DNA of 17,517 nucleotides, from NCBI GenBank assembly GCA_003641415.1, contig QNAG01000023.1, positions 1 through 17,517 of the forward strand. The letters run 5' to 3'. The stretch is from Candidatus Zixiibacteriota bacterium (GTDB taxonomy: Bacteria; Zixibacteria; MSB-5A5; GN15; FEB-12). Below the pieces are notes generated by a model that saw only the letters and a program-made list of their open reading frames with translations, was not told the origin of the DNA and did no database searches. Below, piece after piece: positions 7,198-15,716 of this stretch (positions are counted from its first letter, which is position 1; each line of letters starts with the position of its first letter). The translations under genes and the position numbers were made by a program.

Positions 7198-9167
7198 TGT
7201 ACAAAGTTCATATCAGTCTGTTGCTGTGTGTAGCAATCTTGATGTCTGCTGCAATGGCACAGGGTCAACCCAGATTGTCTGATCGGTTGATGTCCTCACT
7301 TGCACAGAATAACAGTTCAACGCTGTTCCATATCTGGGTCTTTGTTGATAGCTCTACCATTGACCAGAATCCCGTAGCGCTGTCTGAAAAAGCTCTCCAG
7401 CGACGTGCCCGGGTTGACCCGATAAATTTCCTGATCGACCGAATGGATTATCAAGTATCTCCAGCAGCGATTGAAACTGTCCGCACAACAGGAGTCGAAA
7501 TTCGTGGCGTCTCACGGTGGATGAAAGCAATTTCGGTTGAAGCATCATCAGGTCAGGTTTATCAACTTGCAGCCCTTCCCTTCGTTAGTAAAATGGATAT
7601 GGTGCGTACCTTTGTGGAAATCGTTCCTGACAAAATCGTACCACTAAAAGGCGACCCGAGAATGAAAGCACTCGATTCCTTTGACTATGGGGGATCGTTG
7701 TTTCAAAATCGTTTTGTAGGAACAATCAAATTACATCAGGCTGGTCTAACGGGCCGAGGGGTCCGCATCGCTATGTTTGATACAGGGTTTAATCCTGATC
7801 ATGAGGCTTTTGATTCGGCATCTGTTGTAAACACATGGGACTTTGTCAACAATGATCCCTATGTTAATGAGCCTGATTGTGAAGAGGAACCAGCATCAAC
7901 CTGGCAGACAAATCACGGCACTATCACCTGGGGAGTAATCGCGGCACAGTTGCCCGGAGAGCTGATTGGAGTCGCCCCAGAAGCTGATTTTCTGCTGGCT
8001 CAGACGGAAATAACCTGTGACGGAACCGAAATCAAACGAGAAGAAGATAACTGGATTCTGGCTGCCGAATGGGCGGATTCAAATGGAGCTGATATCATCA
8101 GTTCCTCTCTTGGTTACTTCATCTTTGACGACGACGGGAGCTACGAATTCAGCGATCTCGATGGTGATACACCGTTAATTACTCGAGCGGCTGACATTGC
8201 CGCCTCTAAAAACATCCTGGTTGTGAATGCCGCCGGCAATATGCGTAATCATTCATGGGGACACATTCTGACCCCGGCTGATGGTGACTCGGTAATTGCG
8301 GTGGGTGCGGTAAAGGCAGATTCCACACTGGCTGATTTTTCATCGCCCGGGCCAACTGCCGATGGACGCATCAAACCGGATATTACTACTTTTGGTGTGG
8401 GTGTACTGACTGTTTCCCACCTTGGGGGATTGGCTACAGCCAGTGGGACATCGCTGTCCACCCCGTTAGTAGCTGGCAGCGTTGCTCTGGCTCTTCAACA
8501 CGATCCCAGCCTTACTGCCGATGAGTTGCGAACTCTTATTCGGCAATCCGGCGATAGAGTCCTGACTCCCGACAACGACTTCGGTTACGGGCTGTTCAAT
8601 GCCGTTAAAACCGCAGACATTATCCATTTCGATATCCCTGAAATAGTAGAAGTGGAACATGATCACTTCGTTTCCGTTTCTATCTCAACCAGTGGTCGGA
8701 GCGATAGTGTGCCGAACCTCTCGGCTTTCAATCTTCCAATTGGAGTGACATTTGTGGATCATAGCGATGGTTCCGGACGGCTCGATATCGTAGGCTCGAC
8801 TGCTATGCCTCCGGCCAATCAGGTAGGTCTCATAGCCGATGTGGGCTATTTCGTTGATACCGCATTCATTACAATAACCAATCTTGCTTCCTCGCAGCGA
8901 CCGGTTTTTGCCGGTCCGAATCCTTTCAACGATTCCATCAGTGTTTTTGTTTCTCCATCCGCTGGTCTCTGGCTCAGTGTTTCTGTGTTCAATTCTGCCG
9001 GCGAAAAAGTATGGGAGCAAGTCAACAATTCTCCGTCTCCGTCCGATGTAGTAATTATATGGCACGGGCGTAATGATTACGGAGCGAACGTGGCGAACGG
9101 TGTTTATCTGATTTGCGTTCGCACCGAGAAGTTGACAGCCCATGTGAAAGCGCTAAAAGTAGGTTGA
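7197..9167 (+). CDS. Secreted S8 subtilisin-like protease with C-terminal FlgD/T9SS-like domain
   Basis: This 656-residue precursor has a signal peptide (hydrophobic stretch 5-20, likely cleavage after AMAQG or nearby). Residues of about 45-145 resemble an inhibitor/propeptide region. The subtilase domain has Asp195 (AMFDTGFN), His240 (NHGT), the oxyanion Asn348 (NAAGN) and Ser419 (SGTSLSTP), so the triad is complete. Cys228 and Cys274 could form a disulphide. The last 85 or so residues begin PNPFNDSI and end with DYGANVANGVYLICVRT, the FlgD-like/type IX C-terminal domain common on secreted FCB proteins. Whether it drives secretion or surface attachment here is uncertain. The ATG overlaps the AsmA stop by one base (TAATG), which indicates translational coupling. 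Substrates are unknown. Confidence 0.9.
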   Translation: MYKVHISLLLCVAILMSAAMAQGQPRLSDRLMSSLAQNNSSTLFHIWVFVDSSTIDQNPVALSEKALQRRARVDPINFLIDRMDYQVSPAAIETVRTTGVEIRGVSRWMKAISVEASSGQVYQLAALPFVSKMDMVRTFVEIVPDKIVPLKGDPRMKALDSFDYGGSLFQNRFVGTIKLHQAGLTGRGVRIAMFDTGFNPDHEAFDSASVVNTWDFVNNDPYVNEPDCEEEPASTWQTNHGTITWGVIAAQLPGELIGVAPEADFLLAQTEITCDGTEIKREEDNWILAAEWADSNGADIISSSLGYFIFDDDGSYEFSDLDGDTPLITRAADIAASKNILVVNAAGNMRNHSWGHILTPADGDSVIAVGAVKADSTLADFSSPGPTADGRIKPDITTFGVGVLTVSHLGGLATASGTSLSTPLVAGSVALALQHDPSLTADELRTLIRQSGDRVLTPDNDFGYGLFNAVKTADIIHFDIPEIVEVEHDHFVSVSISTSGRSDSVPNLSAFNLPIGVTFVDHSDGSGRLDIVGSTAMPPANQVGLIADVGYFVDTAFITITNLASSQRPVFAGPNPFNDSISVFVSPSAGLWLSVSVFNSAGEKVWEQVNNSPSPSDVVIIWHGRNDYGANVANGVYLICVRTEKLTAHVKALKVG

Positions 9168-9176
9168 CGCTGTTGG

Positions 9177-10406
9177 ATGGAAAATGAAAATAAAGGGGCT
9201 GACAGTGCTGTTAGGCGCTGCGCAGTCTGCAAAATAGATCTCAAGGGTCGTCTTGTTTACGTTGACGATCAGATAGAAAAGCTCTTGGGATATTCCCGCG
9301 AGGAATTGTTTGGTAAACTGTTCCTTGATTTTCTTGATGAGCCTTCGCAGATGATTATCGAAAAGCTCATCAGTCAACGCAACAATTACGAAACATTCTA
9401 CGATTCCACCCGGATAAAACTTGTAACCGGAGATGGAGATATCGTTTCGGCTACAGTCGTTGTTTCACTTAATTTCATCGCTGGTAACCCGGTTAACTAT
9501 ATCATGATTATCACACCCGATGACAGCATCGTACACGAATCCCCCAAGAATGAGGATAGCGCCTACCACGTGTTGCTTGAAAACGTTTTGGCAGATGATA
9601 ATAGCTTTAATATGAAGGGTTTTCTCAAAGTGTTAAAGTCGCTTTCCAAAGCCCAATCGGTTGGTTTATACATAATTCATGATAACTCGCTCGAACTAAG
9701 ACACGTAGTTGACGATGAAAACGAATCTTTTGCTTCCATCTCTATTCCAGAAGCGAAAACTCTTCACCACCAGGTAGCAGAAACCGGTCTGGTGTATGAT
9801 TTTACAAATCCGGAAACCTACGATGTGCTGGGAGTTACTGCAGATTATGTCCCCACAGAGTATGTTGCCCGCATTGAACTTGGCGATAATAATCAGTATG
9901 TGGTTCGTTTTATATATGATGAGAAAACGCTAAAAATTGATACTGTCGAGGGTATAGCTCGTTGTGATCTGGCCCTGCGGCTTGCAGCTCGTCTGACGAA
10001 ACCGTACCCCCCACCTCAACAGGATCAATCTCAGGATTTAAATGTTCGTTTTACAGTTGGCCTGCTTGATGCTCTGGGAATTGGAGCTCTCCTCACCGAT
10101 ATAGAGGGAAACGTGGTTGGGCATAATCCTACTCTTCATCAGATGGTCGAACAGCAGGATATCATTGGCGATTTCGGTCGCTTTGCATCCTTTCTGGATA
10201 ACCAGTCTTCAGATATCTCGATACGAGATTGCTTTCTCGATGCCTCCGATTCAACTTGTAATACTCGACTGCATGTCATCCTTCCTAATCAAACCTCAGC
10301 CACACTTGTGGTGATCCGCCTTGGTGACGGTTTGGAAGATTTAACCAGTCTGGTAGCCGTTATGTCTAATGGAATAACTGTTCAGCAAGCACTTACTGAA
10401 GGATAG
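9177..10406 (+). CDS. PAS / GAF-like sensor protein without an output domain
   Basis: This soluble protein of 409 residues has no signal peptide or membrane segment. Residues of about 15-113 form a PAS domain (DLKGRLVYVDDQIEKLLGYS, then REELFGK), as in sensor kinases. About 145-272 looks like a GAF domain (KVLKSLSKAQSVGLYIIHD onward). About 295-383 resembles a second, degenerate PAS domain (GIGALLTDIEGNVVGHNPTL). No histidine kinase, GGDEF, EAL, phosphatase or DNA-binding motif follows; the protein simply ends. It could act by partner binding or be a decayed sensor kinase, though the intact frame argues against decay. The start ATG lies nine bases after the subtilase stop and has no clear Shine-Dalgarno sequence, consistent with coupled translation. 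Ligand and partner are unknown. Confidence 0.75.
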   Translation: MENENKGADSAVRRCAVCKIDLKGRLVYVDDQIEKLLGYSREELFGKLFLDFLDEPSQMIIEKLISQRNNYETFYDSTRIKLVTGDGDIVSATVVVSLNFIAGNPVNYIMIITPDDSIVHESPKNEDSAYHVLLENVLADDNSFNMKGFLKVLKSLSKAQSVGLYIIHDNSLELRHVVDDENESFASISIPEAKTLHHQVAETGLVYDFTNPETYDVLGVTADYVPTEYVARIELGDNNQYVVRFIYDEKTLKIDTVEGIARCDLALRLAARLTKPYPPPQQDQSQDLNVRFTVGLLDALGIGALLTDIEGNVVGHNPTLHQMVEQQDIIGDFGRFASFLDNQSSDISIRDCFLDASDSTCNTRLHVILPNQTSATLVVIRLGDGLEDLTSLVAVMSNGITVQQALTEG

Positions 10407-10523
10407 CTGTACTGAAAAGGGTCTTCTGCATATCTTAATCAGGAATTTGCATTCTCAATCCCAGTGATTTTAGAGTCGTCGTCTTCGAGGAAGTATAGCC
10501 AGCAACCACTTACTCCTTTTTAC

Positions 10524-10551
10524 TTGACTTATGCTGTAAAAGATGTAATTT
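10524..10551 (+). promoter_or_regulatory. Probable promoter of the hrcA heat-shock operon
   Basis: TTGACT (10524-10529, 5 of 6) is followed by an imperfect -10, read either as TGTAAT at 10545-10550 (15-bp spacer) or TAATTT at 10546-10551 (16-bp spacer). Transcription would start near 10558. The 117 bases between the PAS gene and this site hold no gene or clear terminator that I can see. Confidence 0.45.
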
Positions 10552-10569
10552 ATTAGCAATGTGACACAT

Positions 10570-10590
10570 TGGCTGCCAATATGGCAGCTA
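10570..10590 (+). promoter_or_regulatory. Inverted repeat in the hrcA leader, candidate operator
   Basis: GCTGCC (10572-10577) and GGCAGC (10583-10588) are perfect 6-bp arms around AATAT. The wider arms TTGGCTGCC and GGCAGCTAT match at 7 of 9 positions. The repeat lies about 15-30 bases after the predicted transcription start, a usual place for a repressor site. It is not the CIRCE sequence (TTAGCACTC-N9-GAGTGCTAA) normally bound by HrcA. It could be a divergent HrcA operator, another regulator's site or an RNA hairpin. Confidence 0.45.
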
Positions 10591-10615
10591 TGACATTTGC
10601 AAGTGTAGTTTTTTT

Positions 10616-11662
10616 ATGGCGTTTGAGAATCTGAGCGAAAGAGAAAAACGTGTTCTCGCTAACCTTATTAACTACTATATCAGCTCGGCTGATCCGGTAG
10701 GATCACGGGTTATTGCCCAAAAATTCAAAATGGGCGTGTCATCGGCGACTATACGCAACACCCTTCAGGACTTGGAAGAGTTAGGGCTTGTTTCGCAACC
10801 TCACACGTCTGCTGGTAGAATACCAACGGATCTTGGCTATCGTGTCTATGTTGATTACCTTGTCCAGCCAGAGGAACTCTCAGAAACAGAGAAGGAGCGG
10901 ATAAAACGCACCCTTCTACAGGAGGGACGCGGAATAAACGCAATCCTGGGGCAAACCTGTCGGATACTCAGCGAGATCACCAGTCAGCTTGGTGTCTCTA
11001 TTGCACCGAGGTTTGACGAAGGGATTTTGAAGCGTATCGATCTTATCCCCATCTCCGAAGAGCGGATCATGGCAGTGGTGGTGGTTCGTTCCGGTTTGGC
11101 TCGGAGCGTAATCATTGAGGTAGAAACATCAATTCCCGAATCTTCCCTGCATGAAGTGGAATCCCTTCTCAACGAACGTTTAAGTGGGTTAACTCTCGGC
11201 GAAATCCGCGATACTATTTCTGCTCGGTTGTCGGATACCTCTGTAGGGGGACGACTGATCAAGCTCATCATTGACTCCAAAGAGCAGATTTGGACTGAGG
11301 ATAACAAAGGCAATGTTCACATCGCTGGAGCGGACAACCTCTTGTTGCAACCTGAGTTCACCGAATTTGACCAGATATCACAACTCATCAAGTTAGTGGA
11401 AGATGGGAGCGTTCTCCGCGACTTTCTTCTCAAAGCAAAAGATGAGGGATTGTTCATCACAATCGGACAAGAAAACCAATTCTCAGAAATTATGAACTGC
11501 TCGCTGGTCACGTCTTCTTATCAAGTGGGAAAGATTAAGGGAACTATAGGTATAGTAGGACCCACTCGAATGCAGTATGAAAAGCTGGCTTCAGTGGTGG
11601 ACTATACTGCTAAGACTATCACTCAGGTATTGGCGGGAATTGAGGAGAAAAAGGAAAACTGA
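10616..11662 (+). CDS. hrcA: Heat-shock repressor HrcA
   Basis: HrcA is the negative regulator of the chaperone genes; it is normally stabilised by GroEL and binds CIRCE operators. The length (348 residues) is typical. The N-terminal winged helix spans about 1-82, with LSEREKRVL, DPVGSRVIA, GVSSATIRN and the wing HTSAGRIPTDLGYRVYVD, all standard HrcA signatures. The GAF-like dimerisation domain with its insert follows to about 335 and includes the conserved IGIVGPTRMQYEK near the end. ATG is preceded by a run of seven T and no recognisable Shine-Dalgarno, so translation initiation may be weak. It heads hrcA-grpE-dnaK-dnaJ, and grpE begins three bases after its stop. No CIRCE is visible upstream, although the protein looks complete. 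Confidence 0.95.
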   Translation: MAFENLSEREKRVLANLINYYISSADPVGSRVIAQKFKMGVSSATIRNTLQDLEELGLVSQPHTSAGRIPTDLGYRVYVDYLVQPEELSETEKERIKRTLLQEGRGINAILGQTCRILSEITSQLGVSIAPRFDEGILKRIDLIPISEERIMAVVVVRSGLARSVIIEVETSIPESSLHEVESLLNERLSGLTLGEIRDTISARLSDTSVGGRLIKLIIDSKEQIWTEDNKGNVHIAGADNLLLQPEFTEFDQISQLIKLVEDGSVLRDFLLKAKDEGLFITIGQENQFSEIMNCSLVTSSYQVGKIKGTIGIVGPTRMQYEKLASVVDYTAKTITQVLAGIEEKKEN

Positions 11663-11665
11663 TTC

Positions 11666-12316
11666 ATGGCCGACAAGAACAACCCTGATATGGAACAGCC
11701 CTCAGTTCAGGGCGAAGATCAATCCCAGCAACAAGAAGCCGAAGAAATTCTTACAGATGAACAGGCTGAAATAGAAGATGAAGATAACTCCGAGTCTGTA
11801 CCTGATCCTGAAGTAGAAACAGAGCCTGAACTTTCTGAAGAGGAAAAGCTTTCCCAGCGTGTAGCTGAGTTGGAGGACAAGCTGTTGCGATCCGCGGCAG
11901 AATTTGAGAACTATAAAAAGCGCATGGCTCGTAATTATGAGAATTTGATACAAGCGGCTGGCGAGGGGATTTTAACGGAACTGCTGGATGTTATTGATAG
12001 TTTTGAACGAGCGCTCCAGCATGATGAAAACAACACTGATCTTGAAGCGTTCCAGAAAGGGACTAAGCTTATTCTCAACCAGATGATTGCTCTTCTGGAG
12101 AAACACGACGTAACACCTATCAAGTCAATTGGTGAGAAATTTGACCCTAATCTGCACGAGGCACTGATGCAGGTTCCTTCGGAGAAATACAAGGAAGGGA
12201 TAGTCGCAGTCGAAATAAACAAAGGATATCTTCACGGGAAACAAGTTCTGCGCCATGCAAAGGTAGGGGTAAGCAGCGGAAAACCTGAGAAGGATAGTAA
12301 GGAAACAGATTTATGA
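11666..12316 (+). CDS. grpE: Nucleotide exchange factor GrpE
   Basis: GrpE is the DnaK co-chaperone that triggers ADP release as a homodimer in the cytoplasm. The protein has 216 residues. A long, very acidic and low-complexity N-terminus (about 1-60, rich in Glu, Asp and Gln) precedes the coiled coil (about 60-110). The C-terminal beta domain (about 150-202) carries the signature IGEKFDPNLHEALM and later GYLHGKQVLRHAKVGV. AAGGA at 11651-11655, within the end of hrcA, is the likely ribosome binding site. Downstream, a palindromic MITE separates it from dnaK, so the chaperone operon is physically interrupted at this point. Confidence 0.95.
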   Translation: MADKNNPDMEQPSVQGEDQSQQQEAEEILTDEQAEIEDEDNSESVPDPEVETEPELSEEEKLSQRVAELEDKLLRSAAEFENYKKRMARNYENLIQAAGEGILTELLDVIDSFERALQHDENNTDLEAFQKGTKLILNQMIALLEKHDVTPIKSIGEKFDPNLHEALMQVPSEKYKEGIVAVEINKGYLHGKQVLRHAKVGVSSGKPEKDSKETDL

Positions 12317-12324
12317 AACGTTAG

Positions 12325-12495
12325 CAGGCTGTTGAAAAAGTGCTTTTTCATGCTCCTTTGCTAACATGAATGTCATCCTCGCGAAAGCGGGGAACCAGTA
12401 ACTTATTGATCAATATGGATTCCTGCCTTCGCAGGAATGACAAGTCATGTAAAGCAGTCGACATATAGTCTCGTTTTGAGTTATTCAACACCCTG
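12325..12495. mobile_element. Palindromic MITE between grpE and dnaK
   Basis: The 171-bp element has terminal inverted repeats CAGGCTGTTGAA (12325-12336) and TTCAACACCCTG (12484-12495), matching at 11 of 12 positions. It is flanked by TTAG on both sides (12321-12324 and 12496-12499), a likely 4-bp target duplication. The two halves fold back on each other about an ATTGATCAAT palindrome (12405-12414) lying at the exact centre of the element. The inner arms carry ACATGA, TGTCAT and a GCGAA-loop hairpin each, for example ATTCCTGC-CTTC-GCAGGAAT at 12419-12438. There is no open reading frame of note. The element nearly fills the grpE-dnaK gap and may alter dnaK expression. Confidence 0.8.
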
Positions 12496-12568
12496 TTAGA
12501 ACATAAGCTCGGGAAAATAAATTCAATCGAAACAAACAGAGATAGATTGATATAGGAGAATCTAAGTT

Positions 12569-14515
12569 ATGGGCAAGATTATCGGCATTGATCTGGGTAC
12601 GACTAATTCGTGTGTGGCTGTTCTGGAAGGTCAGGAGCCAACGATTATTCCAAATCAGGAAGGGGCTCGCACAACTCCCTCGATAGTGGCATTTGCGAAA
12701 GATGACGAACGTCTTGTAGGAGCGGCAGCTAAGCGCCAGGCGGTAACCAACCCGGAGAACACAGTATTTTCTATCAAGCGATTCATGGGTCGTAGGCACT
12801 CCGAGGTTTCTTCAGAAGAGAAGATCGTACCTTACACAGTAGCCGCTAATGATAAAGGCGTTGTCGAAGTGAAAATCAAAGGCAAGGCGTACTCCCCGCC
12901 GGAAATTTCTTCGATGATACTGCGCTATCTAAAAGAATCTGCCGAGAGCTATTTGGGTAGTGAAGTGACTCAGGCGGTTATTACTGTGCCGGCGTATTTC
13001 AACGATTCACAACGTCAGGCAACCAAAGATGCTGGTCGTATCGCCGGTCTGGAGGTGCTGCGAATTATCAATGAACCAACAGCAGCCTCATTGGCGTATG
13101 GGCTTCAGAAGGAAACCAAGCAGAAAATTGCCGTTTTCGATCTTGGGGGTGGGACGTTTGACATCTCAATACTGACTATCGCCGAAGGTGTTTTCGAGGT
13201 GGAAGCCACCAACGGCGACACCCATCTTGGCGGAGACGATTTCGACCAGGTTATCATTGATTGGATGGCGGAAGAATTCCAAAAGTCCCAGGGTATCGAC
13301 TTGCGCAAGGATAAGATGGCTCTTCAGAGGCTCAAAGAAGCTGCTGAAAAAGCCAAGATTGAGCTTTCATCCACGATGCAGACCAATATCAATTTACCGT
13401 TTGTTACCGCTGATCAGTCCGGTCCGAAACATCTCGACCTGACTCTCAGCAGGGCAAAGTTTGAGCAACTTGCAGATGCGCTTGTGCAAAAAGCGGTAGA
13501 GCCTTGTCGATCCGCACTGGCCGATGCAAAATTGTCATTTGGAGAAATTGACGAAGTAGTTCTGGTGGGTGGTATGACCCGCATGCCACGAATTATTGAA
13601 CTGGTTAAGGAGCTGTTTGGCAAGGATCCGCACAAAGGCGTGAATCCTGATGAAGTTGTAGCTGCCGGAGCTGCTATTCAAGCCGGAATCATGGGCGGTG
13701 AAATGGACGATAAAGATATCGTTCTCCTTGATGTTACCCCATTATCACTTGGTATCGAAACTTTGGGTGGTGTCATGACACGTTTGATTGATCGCAATAC
13801 AACTATCCCAACTCGTAAATCTCAGATTTTTTCAACTGCCGCTGACGACCAACCGGCTGTGTCTATTCATGTTCTTCAGGGTGAACGCCAGATGGCTGTC
13901 GATAACCGAACACTGGGACGGTTTGACCTGGTAGGTATTCCAGCCGCACCCCGGGGGATACCGCAAATTGAGGTAACGTTTGATATTGATGCTAATGGGA
14001 TTGTTCATGTAAGCGCCAAAGACAAAGCTACTGGCAAGGAGCAATCGATTAAAATCGAAGTGTCATCAGGTATTTCCGAGCAAGAAATTGACAAAATGGT
14101 TCAGGATGCCGAGAAAAATGCTGATGAAGATAAGAAGAAAGCCGAGTTGATACAGGCACGCAACGAAGCCGATCAACTTGTTTATCAAACAGAAAAAACA
14201 CTCAAAGAGCATGGGGACAAAATCTCCGAAGAGGAAAAGACAAAGGTAGAGGAGGCTGTTAAGACGCTCAAGGATTCACTCTCAAGCGAATCAGCCGAGA
14301 CAATCAATAATGCCAAAGAAGCTCTGGCATCAGCTTCACACAAGCTGGCTGAGGAAATGTACAAGCAGGCACAAACCGAACAACAGGCGGCCGCAGGTGC
14401 GCAACCCGATGCTGGCGCAGAACAAGGTTCGGAAGATTCCAGTGAAACCAAAAAATCTGAGAGCGATGGAGCTGTCGACGCTGAATTTGAAGTTGTCGAT
14501 GACGACAAGAAGTAA
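12569..14515 (+). CDS. dnaK: Molecular chaperone DnaK (Hsp70)
   Basis: DnaK is the ATP-dependent Hsp70 chaperone of the cytoplasm, 648 residues and full length. The nucleotide-binding domain (about 1-385) shows phosphate 1 GIDLGTTNS (6-14), phosphate 2 VFDLGGGTFD (189-198) and the adenosine motif VVLVGGMTRMP (330-340). The interdomain linker DIVLLDVTPLSLGIE follows. The substrate-binding beta domain and helical lid end in a Gln/Ala/Glu-rich tail and the acidic EFEVVDDDKK. AGGAG at 12554-12558 lies 10 bases before ATG. The upstream 73 bases after the MITE contain no CIRCE and no strong promoter that I recognise, so dnaK is read either through the MITE or from a promoter of unusual type. dnaJ follows after seven bases. 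Confidence 0.97.
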   Translation: MGKIIGIDLGTTNSCVAVLEGQEPTIIPNQEGARTTPSIVAFAKDDERLVGAAAKRQAVTNPENTVFSIKRFMGRRHSEVSSEEKIVPYTVAANDKGVVEVKIKGKAYSPPEISSMILRYLKESAESYLGSEVTQAVITVPAYFNDSQRQATKDAGRIAGLEVLRIINEPTAASLAYGLQKETKQKIAVFDLGGGTFDISILTIAEGVFEVEATNGDTHLGGDDFDQVIIDWMAEEFQKSQGIDLRKDKMALQRLKEAAEKAKIELSSTMQTNINLPFVTADQSGPKHLDLTLSRAKFEQLADALVQKAVEPCRSALADAKLSFGEIDEVVLVGGMTRMPRIIELVKELFGKDPHKGVNPDEVVAAGAAIQAGIMGGEMDDKDIVLLDVTPLSLGIETLGGVMTRLIDRNTTIPTRKSQIFSTAADDQPAVSIHVLQGERQMAVDNRTLGRFDLVGIPAAPRGIPQIEVTFDIDANGIVHVSAKDKATGKEQSIKIEVSSGISEQEIDKMVQDAEKNADEDKKKAELIQARNEADQLVYQTEKTLKEHGDKISEEEKTKVEEAVKTLKDSLSSESAETINNAKEALASASHKLAEEMYKQAQTEQQAAAGAQPDAGAEQGSEDSSETKKSESDGAVDAEFEVVDDDKK

Positions 14516-14522
14516 CTAACCT

Positions 14523-15686
14523 ATGCCAAAACGGGACTACTATGAAGTGCTCGGGATTAACCGGAGCGCTTCCGAAGATGAAATCAAATCGGCTTACCGC
14601 AAGATGGCCATGAGAAACCATCCGGACCGTAACCCGGGTGACAATGCCGCTGAAGAACGATTCAAAGAAGCTACAGAGGCTTACGAGGTTCTCAAAGATC
14701 AACAGAAACGGCAAACATACGATCAATTTGGCCATGCCGGCCTGGAACAGGGGGGTGGTTTCGGCGGTTTTGGAGGGTTCGAGGGTGGTTTCGACATAGG
14801 TGATGCCCTGCGCGCTTTTATGCGTGATTTCGGTGGGGGCGGTGGATCGATGTTCGACGATCTGTTTGGCATGGGTGGTGGTGGCCGTCGACAGCGCAAT
14901 CGTGGTGAGGATCTCCGTGTCCGTATCAAACTAAGCTTGGAAGAAATCGCATCAGGGGTCGAGAAATCTTTACGTGTTAAAAGACTGATCAGGTGTGATG
15001 CCTGTAACGGTAGTGGGGTAGCAGCCGGATCAAGTCGAAAGACCTGCCCGCAGTGCCGGGGGAGCGGTCGAGTACGCACCATGTCGCGAACTATATTGGG
15101 CACTATTCAGCAGGTTACTACCTGTAATATGTGTCGTGGAACCGGTGAGGTCATTTCCGATCCGTGTCGGACCTGCAACGGTGAAGGCCGTGTGAGGGGT
15201 ACCAGTACCGTAAAGGTCAAAGTTCCTCCCGGTGTCTCCAGTGGTAATTACATGACTGTTGATAGCATGGGCAACGCCGCTCCCGGCAATGGAGAACCCG
15301 GTGATGTAATAGTGGTTTTTGAAGAGAGCGAACATGAATTCTTCACACGCCATGGGGATAACATCATATGTGAGTTGCCAATTGCATTCACAACCGCTGC
15401 TATGGGGGGAATTGTTTCGGTCCCGACTATAAAAGGTGAAGCTCAGTTACGTATACCTCCCGGCACACAGCCCGGGAAGGTCCTTAAAATGCGAGGCAAA
15501 GGTATCCCTCATCTTCATCAGAATGGGGTTGGTGACCAACTGGTACAAATAACGGTCTGGGTACCAACCAAACTCAGCGCGAATGATAAAGCAATTCTCG
15601 AGAAGTTGGAGGGTTCAGAGTCGTTTCGCCCACCAGAGGGGGGAAAGTCGTTCTTTTCAAAGTTGCGGGAGTCTTTTGGTGTATGA
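14523..15686 (+). CDS. dnaJ: Co-chaperone DnaJ (Hsp40, class I)
   Basis: This DnaJ has 387 residues and all class I parts. The J domain (about 4-70) contains HPD at 33-35, which stimulates DnaK ATPase. A glycine/phenylalanine region spans about 76-120. The zinc-finger domain has four complete CxxCxGxG repeats, starting at Cys158, Cys175, Cys201 and Cys215. The C-terminal substrate-binding domains span about 228-350, ending in ITVWVPTKLS and a short tail. It delivers unfolded clients to DnaK. Its ATG lies seven bases after the dnaK stop with only a weak AAGAAG ribosome site, so translation is probably coupled. No terminator is seen before prmA, 30 bases downstream. Confidence 0.97.
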   Translation: MPKRDYYEVLGINRSASEDEIKSAYRKMAMRNHPDRNPGDNAAEERFKEATEAYEVLKDQQKRQTYDQFGHAGLEQGGGFGGFGGFEGGFDIGDALRAFMRDFGGGGGSMFDDLFGMGGGGRRQRNRGEDLRVRIKLSLEEIASGVEKSLRVKRLIRCDACNGSGVAAGSSRKTCPQCRGSGRVRTMSRTILGTIQQVTTCNMCRGTGEVISDPCRTCNGEGRVRGTSTVKVKVPPGVSSGNYMTVDSMGNAAPGNGEPGDVIVVFEESEHEFFTRHGDNIICELPIAFTTAAMGGIVSVPTIKGEAQLRIPPGTQPGKVLKMRGKGIPHLHQNGVGDQLVQITVWVPTKLSANDKAILEKLEGSESFRPPEGGKSFFSKLRESFGV

Positions 15687-15716
15687 GTAAATCCTCCTAT
15701 TGTTCAGGGTGTATAA

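Noticed and set aside
12334..12349. GAAAAAG-TG-CTTTTTC as an intrinsic terminator after grpE
   Set aside because: The stem is A/T rich with a two-base loop and no following T-run; it belongs to the MITE arm.
12317..12568. CIRCE operator or heat-shock sigma-32 promoter before dnaK
   Set aside because: No TTAGCACTC/GAGTGCTAA pair and no CTTGAA-CCCCAT type pair could be found; the repeat structure is explained by the MITE.
14750..14900. Glycine-rich stretch as a possible repeat array or separate gene
   Set aside because: It is the ordinary glycine/phenylalanine region of DnaJ.
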